Positions 7,165 through 14,742 of a stretch of 48,583 nt of DNA are shown here, piece after piece. The position numbers and the translations under genes were made by a program. The stretch comes from Candidatus Saccharibacteria bacterium UBA5145. GTDB lineage: Bacteria; Patescibacteriota; Saccharimonadia; Saccharimonadales; UBA4665. The stretch is taken from positions 176,170 to 224,752 of the forward strand of contig DHXX01000012.1 in assembly GCA_002413865.1 (NCBI GenBank), written 5' to 3'. The notes under the pieces are model-generated. The model did not search any database. It was given only the letters and a program-made list of their open reading frames with translations, and was not told the DNA's origin. Position 1 is the stretch's first letter, and each line of letters starts with the position of its first letter.

Positions 7165-8247
7165 ATGGATCGGACGCGGCAAGCGCTCCAAAATCCGGAA
7201 TTTAAGAAAGGGCTGCGGTATCAAAGCCGCAGCTCTGTCTACGTTAGTCGTTCGTCTCAAGATTCATCTAAAATTATTCAAGATATCTCGGTTTCGAGTA
7301 CTCCTCGCCAGAAATTTAAACTAACTTCGAGTGATATGGCTCGGGTAAAAAAATCTCCGCCAAAACAGTCAGTCACAGTTTCTGGAGATGATGTTGACGT
7401 TATACAAGAGCCAAGGTCGATGGTCCAGCCTTTGATTTTAGTGCCAAAGCAACATGTGGTTTCTAGACGGCCACTCTTAGTGACATCGCGGACCCGCCAA
7501 GTTGATAAGTCACTAGTATTGAATAGAAGTTCGGTAAGTCGCCCCAGCCAGGCAGTCGCCGCTATTCCAATGGCTGCACATAGACAATCAAAACTACTCT
7601 ACGCCATGGCCGGTGTGATTTTTATCTTAGGTCTAGCCGTCAGTCTAAGTAGCTTACTGACTAATCATCGGGTTGCAGCGCAGGTCAAGCAACTAAGCAG
7701 CCAAGACGGTGCGGCTAACTCCAGTTCTGGCGCTAAGCCCCGGCCGCCGTCGGTTGTAAAACCATCAGCCACTAGCATTGCCAGTTATAAAGTAGCGCCG
7801 AATCTACCGCGCTACATCGACATTACAAAACTGTCAGTCCATGCACGGGTGCTTTCAATGGGGGTCCAAAATAGTGGCGCGCTGGCTACTCCTAATAATG
7901 TATTTGATGCCGGTTGGTATAACGCCTCGGCACAACCCGGTCAACCCGGCGCTGTGCTCATTGATGGCCATATATCTAGCTGGTCAACCCACGGTGTGTT
8001 CTACGGCCTCAATAAGCTTATAGCGGGTGACGCCATTACCATTACTCGAGGTGATGGCCGAACGTTCACATATAAAGTTGTTAAGATCCAATTGTCTGCT
8101 GCCGCAAGTGTTGATATGGGCTCGTTACTAGTATCCCAAGACACTAGTAAGCCGGGTCTGAATCTCATTACTTGCAGTGGAGACGTTATCCCAGGAACTA
8201 ATGAGTTCGACAAACGTCTCGTCGTCTACGCCGTAATGGTGGAATAA
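7165..8247 (+). CDS. Sortase (class E/F-like) with long cytoplasmic N-terminus
   Basis: A membrane transpeptidase that cuts LPXTG-like signals and attaches the protein to an amine acceptor. The sortase fold occupies roughly residues 210-360, with catalytic His269 (LIDGHISSW), Cys337 (LNLITCSGD) and Arg351 (FDKRLVVYA). One membrane helix (about 143-166) precedes it. Unusually, the first ~140 residues are a basic, Ser-rich cytoplasmic extension, much longer than the short N-termini of ordinary sortases. AAAAGGA 6 nt before the ATG is a good ribosome site. It is in an operon with the PDTG protein upstream. Confidence 0.9.
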   Translation: MDRTRQALQNPEFKKGLRYQSRSSVYVSRSSQDSSKIIQDISVSSTPRQKFKLTSSDMARVKKSPPKQSVTVSGDDVDVIQEPRSMVQPLILVPKQHVVSRRPLLVTSRTRQVDKSLVLNRSSVSRPSQAVAAIPMAAHRQSKLLYAMAGVIFILGLAVSLSSLLTNHRVAAQVKQLSSQDGAANSSSGAKPRPPSVVKPSATSIASYKVAPNLPRYIDITKLSVHARVLSMGVQNSGALATPNNVFDAGWYNASAQPGQPGAVLIDGHISSWSTHGVFYGLNKLIAGDAITITRGDGRTFTYKVVKIQLSAAASVDMGSLLVSQDTSKPGLNLITCSGDVIPGTNEFDKRLVVYAVMVE

Positions 8248-8774
8248 AGACTGATCATCACGTTTTCTTTCGTACCCCCAATACACTATAAGTTTGAGTT
8301 TTTCGATATTCGTGAGCTGAACATGCATTTTGTCCGACGCTCTCGACTTAGCGTTTAAACGTTGTTTAATAACTCTAAATAGTCCCTTGTCCGTAGGTTA
8401 CTAAGATATAGAGGCAATGCTGGGCTATATATTTGGGGTAGATAGTTAGTCGCTATGGCTTCGCTCTAATTCAGATCTCTCTTTGGCTCAGCCATACCTA
8501 GCGGGGGTTAAACTTGATAACTTGCGGAGGCCCCTATGATCACGCTAGCGGGGAATACACGCAGCGGACGATTGTTTTCGCGGTTCTAAAAAGTTGACCG
8601 TCTGGGGCCCCGGAGCGTATAGTTTGAAGTAGGAATTACTACGCCAATTCGACGTATAATTTCCATTGTTCCCCTAAGTCTAAATTAATTCGATATTCAG
8701 ATCATCTGTTGTGTGACTAGAGAAGTGAAAGCGATTGTCTATACAGGTGTCTGTGTGAGTAGAAAGGATCTCCT
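8248..8774. other. 527-bp non-coding stretch with strong hairpins, upstream of rny
   Basis: No convincing gene lies here. From 8454 to 8548 there are adjacent helices: TATGGCT (8454-8460) with AGCCATA (8490-8496), then CTAGCG (8498-8503) with CGCTAG (8543-8548), enclosing GGGG (8503-8506) with CCCC (8531-8534) and GTTA (8507-8510) with TAAC (8518-8521). This nested layout suggests a structured RNA. I looked for hallmarks of tmRNA, RNase P RNA and SRP RNA and found none. The rny promoter at 8594-8623 and a leader of about 145 nt with a hairpin near 8632-8667 follow. Confidence 0.5.
8594..8623 (+). promoter_or_regulatory. Promoter of rny
   Basis: TTGACC (8594-8599) and TATAGT (8618-8623) are 18 nt apart. 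The leader to the ATG at 8775 is about 145 nt, long for this window, and holds a GGAATTA/TAATTTCC hairpin just after the expected start. Confidence 0.7.
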
Positions 8775-10283
8775 ATGTTAGAAGCAGTGCTCGCTGTAGT
8801 TGGGCTAGCCCTTGGTTTTGGCGCCAATACCGTCATCACGAAACAACGCCGTGGTTCAGCCGAAGAAAAGATTCAAAAAGAACTCGATAAAGCCAAACGC
8901 GAAGCCGATAAACTCATTAGTGAGGCCCGTGAAGAAGCCAATAAAGCCGTCGACGCCGGCCGCAAAGAAGAGCAGAGCCGTCGCCATGAACTCAAAGATC
9001 TTGAGCAACGCCTAATCAACCGCGAAGAATCACTCGATCGTAAGTTGGACGAGCTCGATAAGCGCAACGAAAACTTGCGCGCCAGTGAAGACGAGCTCGA
9101 TACCCTGAAGAATGAAATCCGCGACATCCGTTCTCGCCAGCAAGAAAAATTAGAAAAGGTCGCTAAGTTAACCAAGGAAGATGCCGCCCAAAAACTCATG
9201 CAAATGACCGAGCGCGACATCCGTAACGACCTACTCGGTCTAGTCAACAAATTACAAAACGAGGCCAAAGAGAGTGCCGACGAGCAGGCCGGTTTGATTA
9301 TCACGACGGCCATGGAACGCATGGCTAGTGAAGTCACTGCCGAACGAACAGTGACGAGTGTTCGACTCGAAGAAGAAGAAATGAAAGGGCGCTTGATCGG
9401 CAAAGAAGGCCGTAACATCCAAGCCTTGCAACGGGCAACCGGTGTCGATATCATGGTCGACGATACGCCGGGTTACATTGTTCTTTCCAGCTTCGATCCC
9501 ATCCGCCGTGAAGTCGCCCGCCAGGCGCTGGAAATGCTCATCAAAGACGGCCGGATTCACCCGGGCCGGATTGAAGAAATTGTCGAAAAGGCTCAAAAGA
9601 AAGTCGAAAAAGACGTTATTGTCGCCGGTGAAGATGCCGCCCGTGAAGTCGGTATCGTCGGTATTCCCAAAGAGATCCTACACCTCCTGGGTGAACTCAA
9701 ATACCGGACTAGTTTCGGCCAGAACGTTTTGAAGCATTCGACCGAGATGGCCCACATCGCCGGTATGATTGCCGTAGAAGTTGACGCCAATGTCAAAACC
9801 GCCAAGTACGCCGCCTTGGTGCACGACTTAGGTAAAGCCTTGACGCACAAAATGGAAGGCAAACACCACCACCTGAGCGGTGAAATGCTACGCAAATACG
9901 GTGCTCCCGAAGAAGTCGCCCAAGCGGCTGAACAGCACCACGACGACATGGAGGCTACCAGTGTCGAAGCCCTGATCATTCGCGTTGTCGACGCCATTAG
10001 CGCTTCCCGCCCCGGGGCCCGCAGCGTCAGCGCCGAGAACTTCGGCGAGCGTATGAAGGATCTCGAAAATGTCGCCAACGGTTTCCCCGGTGTCGAAAAG
10101 ACCTATGCCATTAGCGCCGGTCGCGAAGTCCGGGTTTTCGTCCGACCGGAAAGTATCGATGACCTGAGCGCCATTAAACTGGCCCGCGACATTGCGAACA
10201 AGATCGAATCGACCATGCAGTATCCAGGCACAATCAAGATCAACGTCATCCGCGAAACCCGCGCCATCGAATTCGCGAAGTAG
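8775..10283 (+). CDS. rny: Ribonuclease Y
   Basis: A 502-residue membrane-anchored endoribonuclease that starts mRNA decay. In order: an N-terminal membrane helix (VLAVVGLALGFGANTVI), a long charged coiled coil to about residue 170, a KH domain (MKGRLIGKEGRNIQALQRATGVD) and an HD domain with VHDLGKALTH and the distal HH of AEQHHDDME, then the C-terminal RNase Y region (YPGTIKINVIRETRA). Length and domain order are typical. AGAAAGGA sits 6 nt before the ATG. A YmdB-family gene, the known functional partner in Bacillus, lies 1.7 kb downstream. Confidence 0.97.
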   Translation: MLEAVLAVVGLALGFGANTVITKQRRGSAEEKIQKELDKAKREADKLISEAREEANKAVDAGRKEEQSRRHELKDLEQRLINREESLDRKLDELDKRNENLRASEDELDTLKNEIRDIRSRQQEKLEKVAKLTKEDAAQKLMQMTERDIRNDLLGLVNKLQNEAKESADEQAGLIITTAMERMASEVTAERTVTSVRLEEEEMKGRLIGKEGRNIQALQRATGVDIMVDDTPGYIVLSSFDPIRREVARQALEMLIKDGRIHPGRIEEIVEKAQKKVEKDVIVAGEDAAREVGIVGIPKEILHLLGELKYRTSFGQNVLKHSTEMAHIAGMIAVEVDANVKTAKYAALVHDLGKALTHKMEGKHHHLSGEMLRKYGAPEEVAQAAEQHHDDMEATSVEALIIRVVDAISASRPGARSVSAENFGERMKDLENVANGFPGVEKTYAISAGREVRVFVRPESIDDLSAIKLARDIANKIESTMQYPGTIKINVIRETRAIEFAK

Positions 10284-10322
10284 CCAATCTCGCTTGCGAA
10301 GTAATGTAACGATAATTTTGGA

Positions 10323-10481
10323 TAGAACCGATAGCAAAATTCCTGTCTAGGTCAAGTCAGCCTGCCGCCACGCTTGAACGGTTTCGTTCGTTAGTGTAGC
10401 GACCGCTAGGCTATCCATTGATACTGCTAAATGGCACTCGCCGGCGTGGCTTACGCTGCCAACTGAGTTTTGCAATGGCTT
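10323..10481 (+). promoter_or_regulatory. Structured RNA leader element, copy B
   Basis: This copy aligns along its length with the element at 2247-2409. The closing helix pairs 10326-10342 with 10465-10481, including nine unbroken pairs of GCAAAATTC with GAGTTTTGC; one A-U pair of copy A is a G-C pair here. The TGCT/GGCA (10425-10436) and GCCG/TGGC hairpins are conserved with wobble changes. A conserved ATG (10475) sits in the 3' arm and here opens a 12-codon ORF. A GATAAT -10-like hexamer at 10311 would start the RNA at the same relative point as in copy A. Confidence 0.6.
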
Positions 10482-10513
10482 GTCAATCGCCGTATACTCC
10501 GAGTAATTACTAA
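10475..10513 (+). CDS. Possible 12-aa leader peptide
   Basis: ATG at 10475, equivalent to the gene start in the other copy of the element, opens a 12-codon frame whose TAA stop overlaps the AAGGAGG ribosome site of the next gene. This is the geometry of a leader peptide that could couple translation, but its length gives no coding statistics. A TATACT hexamer (10492-10497) with TTGCAA 17 nt before it could instead be a promoter for the next gene, leaving this ORF untranslated. Confidence 0.3.
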   Translation: MACQSPYTPSNY

Positions 10514-10525
10514 GGAGGAGTGTTT

Positions 10526-11140
10526 ATGGCTTTCGTTGAAGATAGCTTAACCGAGTGGCGGGAAGAACTCTACGCTGATCCTGCCATCGCCGAGCTCGAG
10601 CACGAATTACGCAGTGAAGCTTTTACGCGGATGTATACGACGCTCAAGCTGCTCAACCCCGCCAAGAAAAAGGCGTTGTACTTTCGGACGGTTACCGCCG
10701 GCTTAAAGCCGCGCGACGTTCTCATAATCGACCAGCCGAGAAATAAACGTAATCTGGCCGGCGCCCGGGTAATCGTCAACGATGAATGCTTGACGCCCAC
10801 CGACATTACCAAGCGGGTCGTCGAGGGTCGTAGTTTTCAGATTCGGGCCGTCGGCAACATTATCACTCGGACGAGCTGTACGCTACCCGAAGGTCCTGAC
10901 GGCGGCTGGGAAATCGGACAAGCTGGGTTCTTGTTGCAAAAAAAGGCCGATGACCGAATAACCTACATCCGCCACGGCATAGCTTTTCGCCCCGATTCGC
11001 TGCGTGATGTGCCTGAGTCCGACGCGTCCATTTTGGCGGGCCGCCGCGAGGCAAGTGAAAGTTTGCAGGACATCCTTACAGGCTTAGTCGGTGTCGAACC
11101 AGTTATGACTGACTACCTGTTTGGCGTCGTCACTCAGTAG
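10526..11140 (+). CDS. Unknown 204-aa cytoplasmic protein
   Basis: I do not recognise this family. The protein is soluble and lacks a signal peptide, with a helical N-terminal third (EDSLTEWREELYADPAIAEL) and a mixed beta-rich remainder (RDVLIIDQPRNKRNLAGARVI, GWEIGQAGFLLQKKADD). The ATG at 10526 is preferred because AAGGAGG lies 7-8 nt upstream; an in-frame GTG at 10520 is the alternative. It follows the structured element and sits between rny and the YmdB-like gene. Confidence 0.8.
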   Translation: MAFVEDSLTEWREELYADPAIAELEHELRSEAFTRMYTTLKLLNPAKKKALYFRTVTAGLKPRDVLIIDQPRNKRNLAGARVIVNDECLTPTDITKRVVEGRSFQIRAVGNIITRTSCTLPEGPDGGWEIGQAGFLLQKKADDRITYIRHGIAFRPDSLRDVPESDASILAGRREASESLQDILTGLVGVEPVMTDYLFGVVTQ

Positions 11141-11249
11141 TCGAACTCTGGTTGAGACGAGTCTTAGTCGGCGCCGCCATTGCGACCGAGGGCAACAGTC
11201 AAAGGTTCCAACGACCGGCCAAAACTGCTATGCTGTAACCATAAACAAT

Positions 11250-11975
11250 ATGAAACATTTCTTTTTAACAAAAATTCGTTTGAGCACCTACTTCTGGATC
11301 TTATTCTTTGTGTTCCTGGCACTGTCTGTCGCGCTGCCGGGCTACAAATTTGATCCCGGTGCCCTGACACTGTTCTCGGTTAACTCGTTTTTGTATGGCT
11401 TTTATATCGCCCCGATTTTGGGCGCTCAAAAGAGCCGCATCGAGGAGCTGCACCGGATCATCCGGGCTGAATCAAATGCCCTGTTTAGCCTGGTGCTGCA
11501 CTTCAAGAAGTTACCAAAGCTGGAACGTAATAAGCTTCAATCTATGGTGTCGCTCTACATTCACGTCAAGCTGCACCGAAAAACCGCTACAGCGGGCGAA
11601 AAAGAATACGAAGAACTGATTAGCTACTGCATCGACTACAAGGGTGAATCGAGTCAGCAAATTGAAAAAACGCTCGACGCGCTGATAGCTAACCAGCAAA
11701 ACCGGACCAACTTTGGCATGCAGGCCGACAACAAAGTCTTTGCTAACGAATGGCAAATTATGGCGATACTATTTTCGATTACGCTCGGGTTCATTTTGTT
11801 TATCAACATAACGGGCGCGCCAATTCTGCACGTGGTACGAGCGTTATTGTGTACCGGTCTGACCATGCTGATCCTCATTCTAATCAAATTAAACACTCTC
11901 ACCCACAAGAAAGCCAAGCAAATGTGGACCCCACTCAAAAAGCTCGTCGACACAAACTTTTATCGAATCGATTAG
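11250..11975 (+). CDS. Four-helix integral membrane protein, DUF4239-like layout
   Basis: Two N-terminal membrane helices (YFWILFFVFLALSVALPGY and a second near LFSVNSFLYGFYIAPILG), a ~110-residue helical cytoplasmic part (SRIEELHRIIRAESNALFSL), and two C-terminal helices (WQIMAILFSITLGFILFI, LLCTGLTMLILILIKL). This 2 + domain + 2 layout resembles DUF4239 and bestrophin-type proteins, but I see no signature strong enough to assign. Frame openness upstream is not coding; the start at 11250 precedes the first helix directly. A TATGCT -10-like hexamer lies 15 nt before it. Confidence 0.8.
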   Translation: MKHFFLTKIRLSTYFWILFFVFLALSVALPGYKFDPGALTLFSVNSFLYGFYIAPILGAQKSRIEELHRIIRAESNALFSLVLHFKKLPKLERNKLQSMVSLYIHVKLHRKTATAGEKEYEELISYCIDYKGESSQQIEKTLDALIANQQNRTNFGMQADNKVFANEWQIMAILFSITLGFILFINITGAPILHVVRALLCTGLTMLILILIKLNTLTHKKAKQMWTPLKKLVDTNFYRID

Positions 11976-12008
11976 TCAGCGTCGCCAAAAACATCTATAG
12001 TACAGGCC

Positions 12009-12812
12009 ATGAGGATACTTTATGTCGGCGATGTTATGGCCGAACCGGGCCTGCGCACTATTGAGCAAGTGCTGCCCAAATTGCGCTTGGAAAAACAGGC
12101 TAACTTGGTTATTGCCCAAGCCGAGAACGTTACGGCTGGCCGGGGCATCACCCCCGAGGACTTCAATCGCTTGAAGCGCGCCGGCGTCGACTTTTGCACG
12201 GGCGGCAACCATATTTTCGACCTGCCCGTCATCAATTCACAGATGGCCGATCCGGCCCAACCGATTATCCGACCGGCCAACTATCCGGCGGGGACGCCCG
12301 GCCTTGGCTGGAAGTACGTCGCGACGCCCAAGGGTCGGGTCCTGGTGATTAGCCTGCTCGGGCAGATTGTGGGCCGTAACGCTCGTTTGGTGCTCGATAA
12401 CCCACTCTTGGTCGTCGACGGCATTCTGGACGCCCAGAAGGACGAAGCCAAGGTGGCGACGATTGTGAACTTCCACGGTGATTTTAGTAGCGAGAAGGTT
12501 GTCATCGGTCATTATCTGGATGGTCGGGTCACGGCGGTGATCGGTGACCACTGGCACGTACCGACGGCCGACGCTCGCGTTTTGCCACACGGCACGGCGC
12601 ATATTAGCGATGTTGGCATGGTGGGCGCGCTCGACTCGTCGCTCGGGGTTAAGCTGGAAAGTATTTTCGTCCGTTGGCGCGAAGGCAAAACCAACAAGAA
12701 CGAATTGGAACTAGCCGGTCCGCGCCAGTTTAACGCCGTATTAGTTGTCAGTGACGACGAGACCGGTTTGGCGCTGTCCATCGAGCCGATAAATATCCAA
12801 CTGCCAGCTTAA
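12009..12812 (+). CDS. ymdB: YmdB-family metallophosphoesterase
   Basis: A 267-residue calcineurin-like enzyme of the TIGR00282/YmdB family, whose Bacillus member hydrolyses 2',3'-cyclic nucleotides. Metal-binding blocks appear in order: YVGDVMAEPG, AQAENVTAGRGI, GGNHIFD, NFHGDFSSEK, VIGDHWHVPTAD, GTAHISDVGMVG. The usual FHAE block reads FHGD here, a small change next to the metal site. TATAGT ends 7 nt before the ATG with no Shine-Dalgarno, so the mRNA is probably leaderless. It lies near rny, whose product functionally interacts with YmdB in Bacillus. Confidence 0.92.
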   Translation: MRILYVGDVMAEPGLRTIEQVLPKLRLEKQANLVIAQAENVTAGRGITPEDFNRLKRAGVDFCTGGNHIFDLPVINSQMADPAQPIIRPANYPAGTPGLGWKYVATPKGRVLVISLLGQIVGRNARLVLDNPLLVVDGILDAQKDEAKVATIVNFHGDFSSEKVVIGHYLDGRVTAVIGDHWHVPTADARVLPHGTAHISDVGMVGALDSSLGVKLESIFVRWREGKTNKNELELAGPRQFNAVLVVSDDETGLALSIEPINIQLPA

Positions 12813-12880
12813 GCTGGTAATTGAGGGGATATGTAGGTATAATCTACCTCTGTCGACCGGAATATAAATTAGCCCCATGA

Positions 12881-12993
<113 letters not shown>

Positions 12994-13009
12994 GTCAGGA
13001 ACAAGATTT

Positions 13010-13108
13010 GGTTCGGCGACAGAGATTTTCTGCAAGAAAATATCGTAGTCGCCGGTTCGTAAGGAAGGAAGCCCGCAGAAGCTAGCTTCGAGGACTGGAC
13101 TGACGGCA
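13010..13108 (-). repeat. tRNA-downstream repeat (family C), copy 1
   Basis: About 100 bp, read on the minus strand, matches 26382-26449 plus 26573-26619. It contains a GGCGAC...GTCGCC hairpin with inner ATTTTC/GAAAAT arms. It lies just beyond the tRNA-Pro terminator, as the other full copy lies beyond that of tRNA-Arg. I see nothing firm between 13109 and the TATAAT at 13241. Confidence 0.75.
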
Positions 13109-13298
13109 TAGCAAAGCGTCATCCTGTCTCCCTAATCAATAAAACAGACTGTCCAACAGCAGTTTATTTTCTAATTTACGACACCAACTTAAAACTTTCT
13201 CTCAAGCTAAGATTAAGACGCTCAAGTAAAATAGATTACATATAATAATCAAGTAGCCCTGTATGCTTGAAACAGCATTAATTCAAAGGAGAAACACC

Positions 13299-13445
13299 AT
13301 GTTACTGACAATCGCTGTTATTCTGGCAATACTTTGGCTGCTAGGCTTTATCGGCGGCATCGGCGGCAGTTTGATTCATATCATCCTGGTCATCGCCGTA
13401 ATCGTCTTCGTCTACAACTTCCTGACCAGCCGTCGCCGCGTCTAG
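13299..13445 (+). CDS. Small membrane protein, lmo0937/DUF5670-like
   Basis: A 48-residue protein almost wholly hydrophobic: MLLTIAVILAILWLLGFIGG, a Gly turn, then a second helix (IHIILVIAVIVFVYNFL) and SRRRV. Size, the central G-rich turn and the basic C-terminus match the lmo0937/DUF5670 group of small stress-linked membrane proteins. The ATG at 13299 is chosen for its AAGGAG 7-8 nt upstream over the in-frame ATG at 13263. Expression probably comes from a TATAAT at 13241-13246. Confidence 0.8.
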   Translation: MLLTIAVILAILWLLGFIGGIGGSLIHIILVIAVIVFVYNFLTSRRRV

Positions 13446-13544
13446 GTCACTTCGCAAATAACACCCAGCTAGGTCGAGTCTGAAGTTTGGGCGCATACTG
13501 ACGGGTATAACTAACCACCCTTAACGAAAGGGATAATTTATTTT

Positions 13545-13718
13545 ATGCGACATACCTCAACTGGCGGTTTAATCTATTTAATAATTGGCCTGATTGTGGC
13601 CAACAGCCACGGCTATTTCGTGGCGCTAACCTCCGGTGGGAATTTGCTGTCAGCCATGTTGGCAATCGTAGCCTGGCCGCTAGTCCTATTGGGCGTCAAT
13701 TTGCACTTAGTTTTGTAA
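13545..13718 (+). CDS. Small two-helix membrane protein (57 aa)
   Basis: ATG at 13545 to TAA at 13716-13718 encodes a short protein with two hydrophobic segments (GGLIYLIIGLIVANSHGYF and LSAMLAIVAWPLVLLGVNL). An AAAGG stretch lies about 13 nt upstream, so the ribosome site is weak. No family recognised. It follows another tiny membrane protein gene by 100 nt. Confidence 0.6.
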   Translation: MRHTSTGGLIYLIIGLIVANSHGYFVALTSGGNLLSAMLAIVAWPLVLLGVNLHLVL

Positions 13719-13814
13719 CGGGCCGACGGTCATAACTGCGCCTTAGCTCTTAACCTTAGATATTGCTATTTGCGTCGTATCCAACCTGCCTTTCTAGAGG
13801 AGTACAATTAGCCT

Positions 13815-14447
13815 ATGCTAGAACTCGCTGCCACTGTGCTCGGAATCTTAACGTTTTTAATAGTGAATGAACTGTGGTGGCGGCGGCATAAGATCCACGA
13901 TGAGTTTAGCCGAAAATTGGTGCATATAACCGTCGGTAGCTTTGTGGCGTTTTGGCCTTTCTATTTGAGTTGGACGGAAATCGAACTATTGAGTATTGCT
14001 TTTTTATTGGTGGTCGGGCTGTCTAAATACCTGAATCTATTTCAGGCCATCCACAGCGTGCAGCGACCAACTTGGGGTGAAGTCTTTTTTGCTCTGGCAG
14101 TCGGTACCATCGCGCTAGTGACTCACGATCAGTGGATCTATATGGCGGCTGTGTTGCAAATGAGTCTGGCAGACGGCTTAGCCGCCGTCGTGGGCGTGCG
14201 TTTCGGTAATAGCAACCGCTACCGCGTGTTCGGTCAAGACAAGAGCGTAGTCGGCACCCTGACATTCCTGGTCGTCTCGGTCGCCATTCTGGTAGGCTAC
14301 GGTTTGCAAGCACCAGGCGTTAACTTCTCGGCCGGGCTGATTGGTATCTCGTTGATCGCGACTATTTGGGAGAATATTGGCATTCTGGGATCGGACAACC
14401 TACTCGTTCCGCTGGTCGTCGCGCTACTACTCGGCTACGCCATTTAG
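13815..14447 (+). CDS. Phytol/dolichol kinase-like CTP-dependent membrane kinase
   Basis: An integral membrane protein of about seven helices in the CDP-alcohol/SEC59-DGK1-VTE5 superfamily. Signatures are FSRKLVHITVGSF (residues 31-43), SLADGLAAVVGVRFG, GQDKSVVGTLTFL and the C-terminal IGILGSDNLLVPL. Relatives phosphorylate isoprenoid or diacylglycerol alcohols with CTP. In a wall-bearing bacterium that scavenges lipids, recycling polyprenols is a reasonable inference, but the substrate cannot be read from the sequence. TACAAT ends 6 nt before the ATG; this looks leaderless. Confidence 0.82.
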   Translation: MLELAATVLGILTFLIVNELWWRRHKIHDEFSRKLVHITVGSFVAFWPFYLSWTEIELLSIAFLLVVGLSKYLNLFQAIHSVQRPTWGEVFFALAVGTIALVTHDQWIYMAAVLQMSLADGLAAVVGVRFGNSNRYRVFGQDKSVVGTLTFLVVSVAILVGYGLQAPGVNFSAGLIGISLIATIWENIGILGSDNLLVPLVVALLLGYAI

Positions 14448-14498
14448 TCCCCGTCGCAAAAACCAAACCGTCACACTACGCTATCCAAACCCCCTCTC

Positions 14499-14524
14499 GT
14501 CATCCTGAATTTATTTCAGGACCC
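14499..14524. repeat. REP-like hairpin (family A), copy 1
   Basis: GTCAT end, CCTGAA/TTCAGG-type stem, GGACCC end. First of at least eleven copies in the window. Confidence 0.85.
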
Positions 14525-14534
14525 GGTTTTGATT

Positions 14535-14645
14535 TAGCAGACCAACAGATGACAGATGACAGAAATTTAGCAGATGACAGATGACAGACAAAGCCCGGGT
14601 GCGTCGCCGTCTGCAACCTGTTATCTGCTACTTGCTACCTGTTTG
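14535..14645. repeat. Microrepeat hairpin built from CAGATGACAG units
   Basis: One arm repeats AGATGACAG and TTAGCAGATGACAG; the other holds the complementary CTGTTATCTGC and ACCTGTTTGTCTC units, around a GC-rich centre (GCCCGGGTGCGTCGCC). Same architecture as the GGAATTAG hairpins, but with a different unit. Confidence 0.7.
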
Positions 14646-14656
14646 TCTCCCCCGAT

Positions 14657-14706
14657 GGGATCCTGAAACTAGTTCAGGATGACGGCGGTGGCTTTCAGGA
14701 TGACGG
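14657..14706. repeat. REP-like hairpin (family A), copy 2 plus half copy
   Basis: GGGATCC...GGATGAC hairpin at 14657-14683 in opposite orientation to copy 1, followed by a half copy ending TTTCAGGATGACGGG. Confidence 0.85.
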
Positions 14707-14742
14707 GAGGGGTGGTGTCGAGATAAAACTAACCGGCCGCTA

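Noticed and set aside
8128..8328. Open frame on the minus strand over the sortase 3' end
   Set aside because: No ribosome site, antisense to a secure gene, no recognisable composition.
8330..8590. tmRNA, RNase P RNA or SRP RNA
   Set aside because: No tRNA-like end with GGTTCGA, no RNase P GAAAGTCC-type core and no SRP GGAAGCAG motif were seen on either strand, so I report only an unassigned structured stretch.
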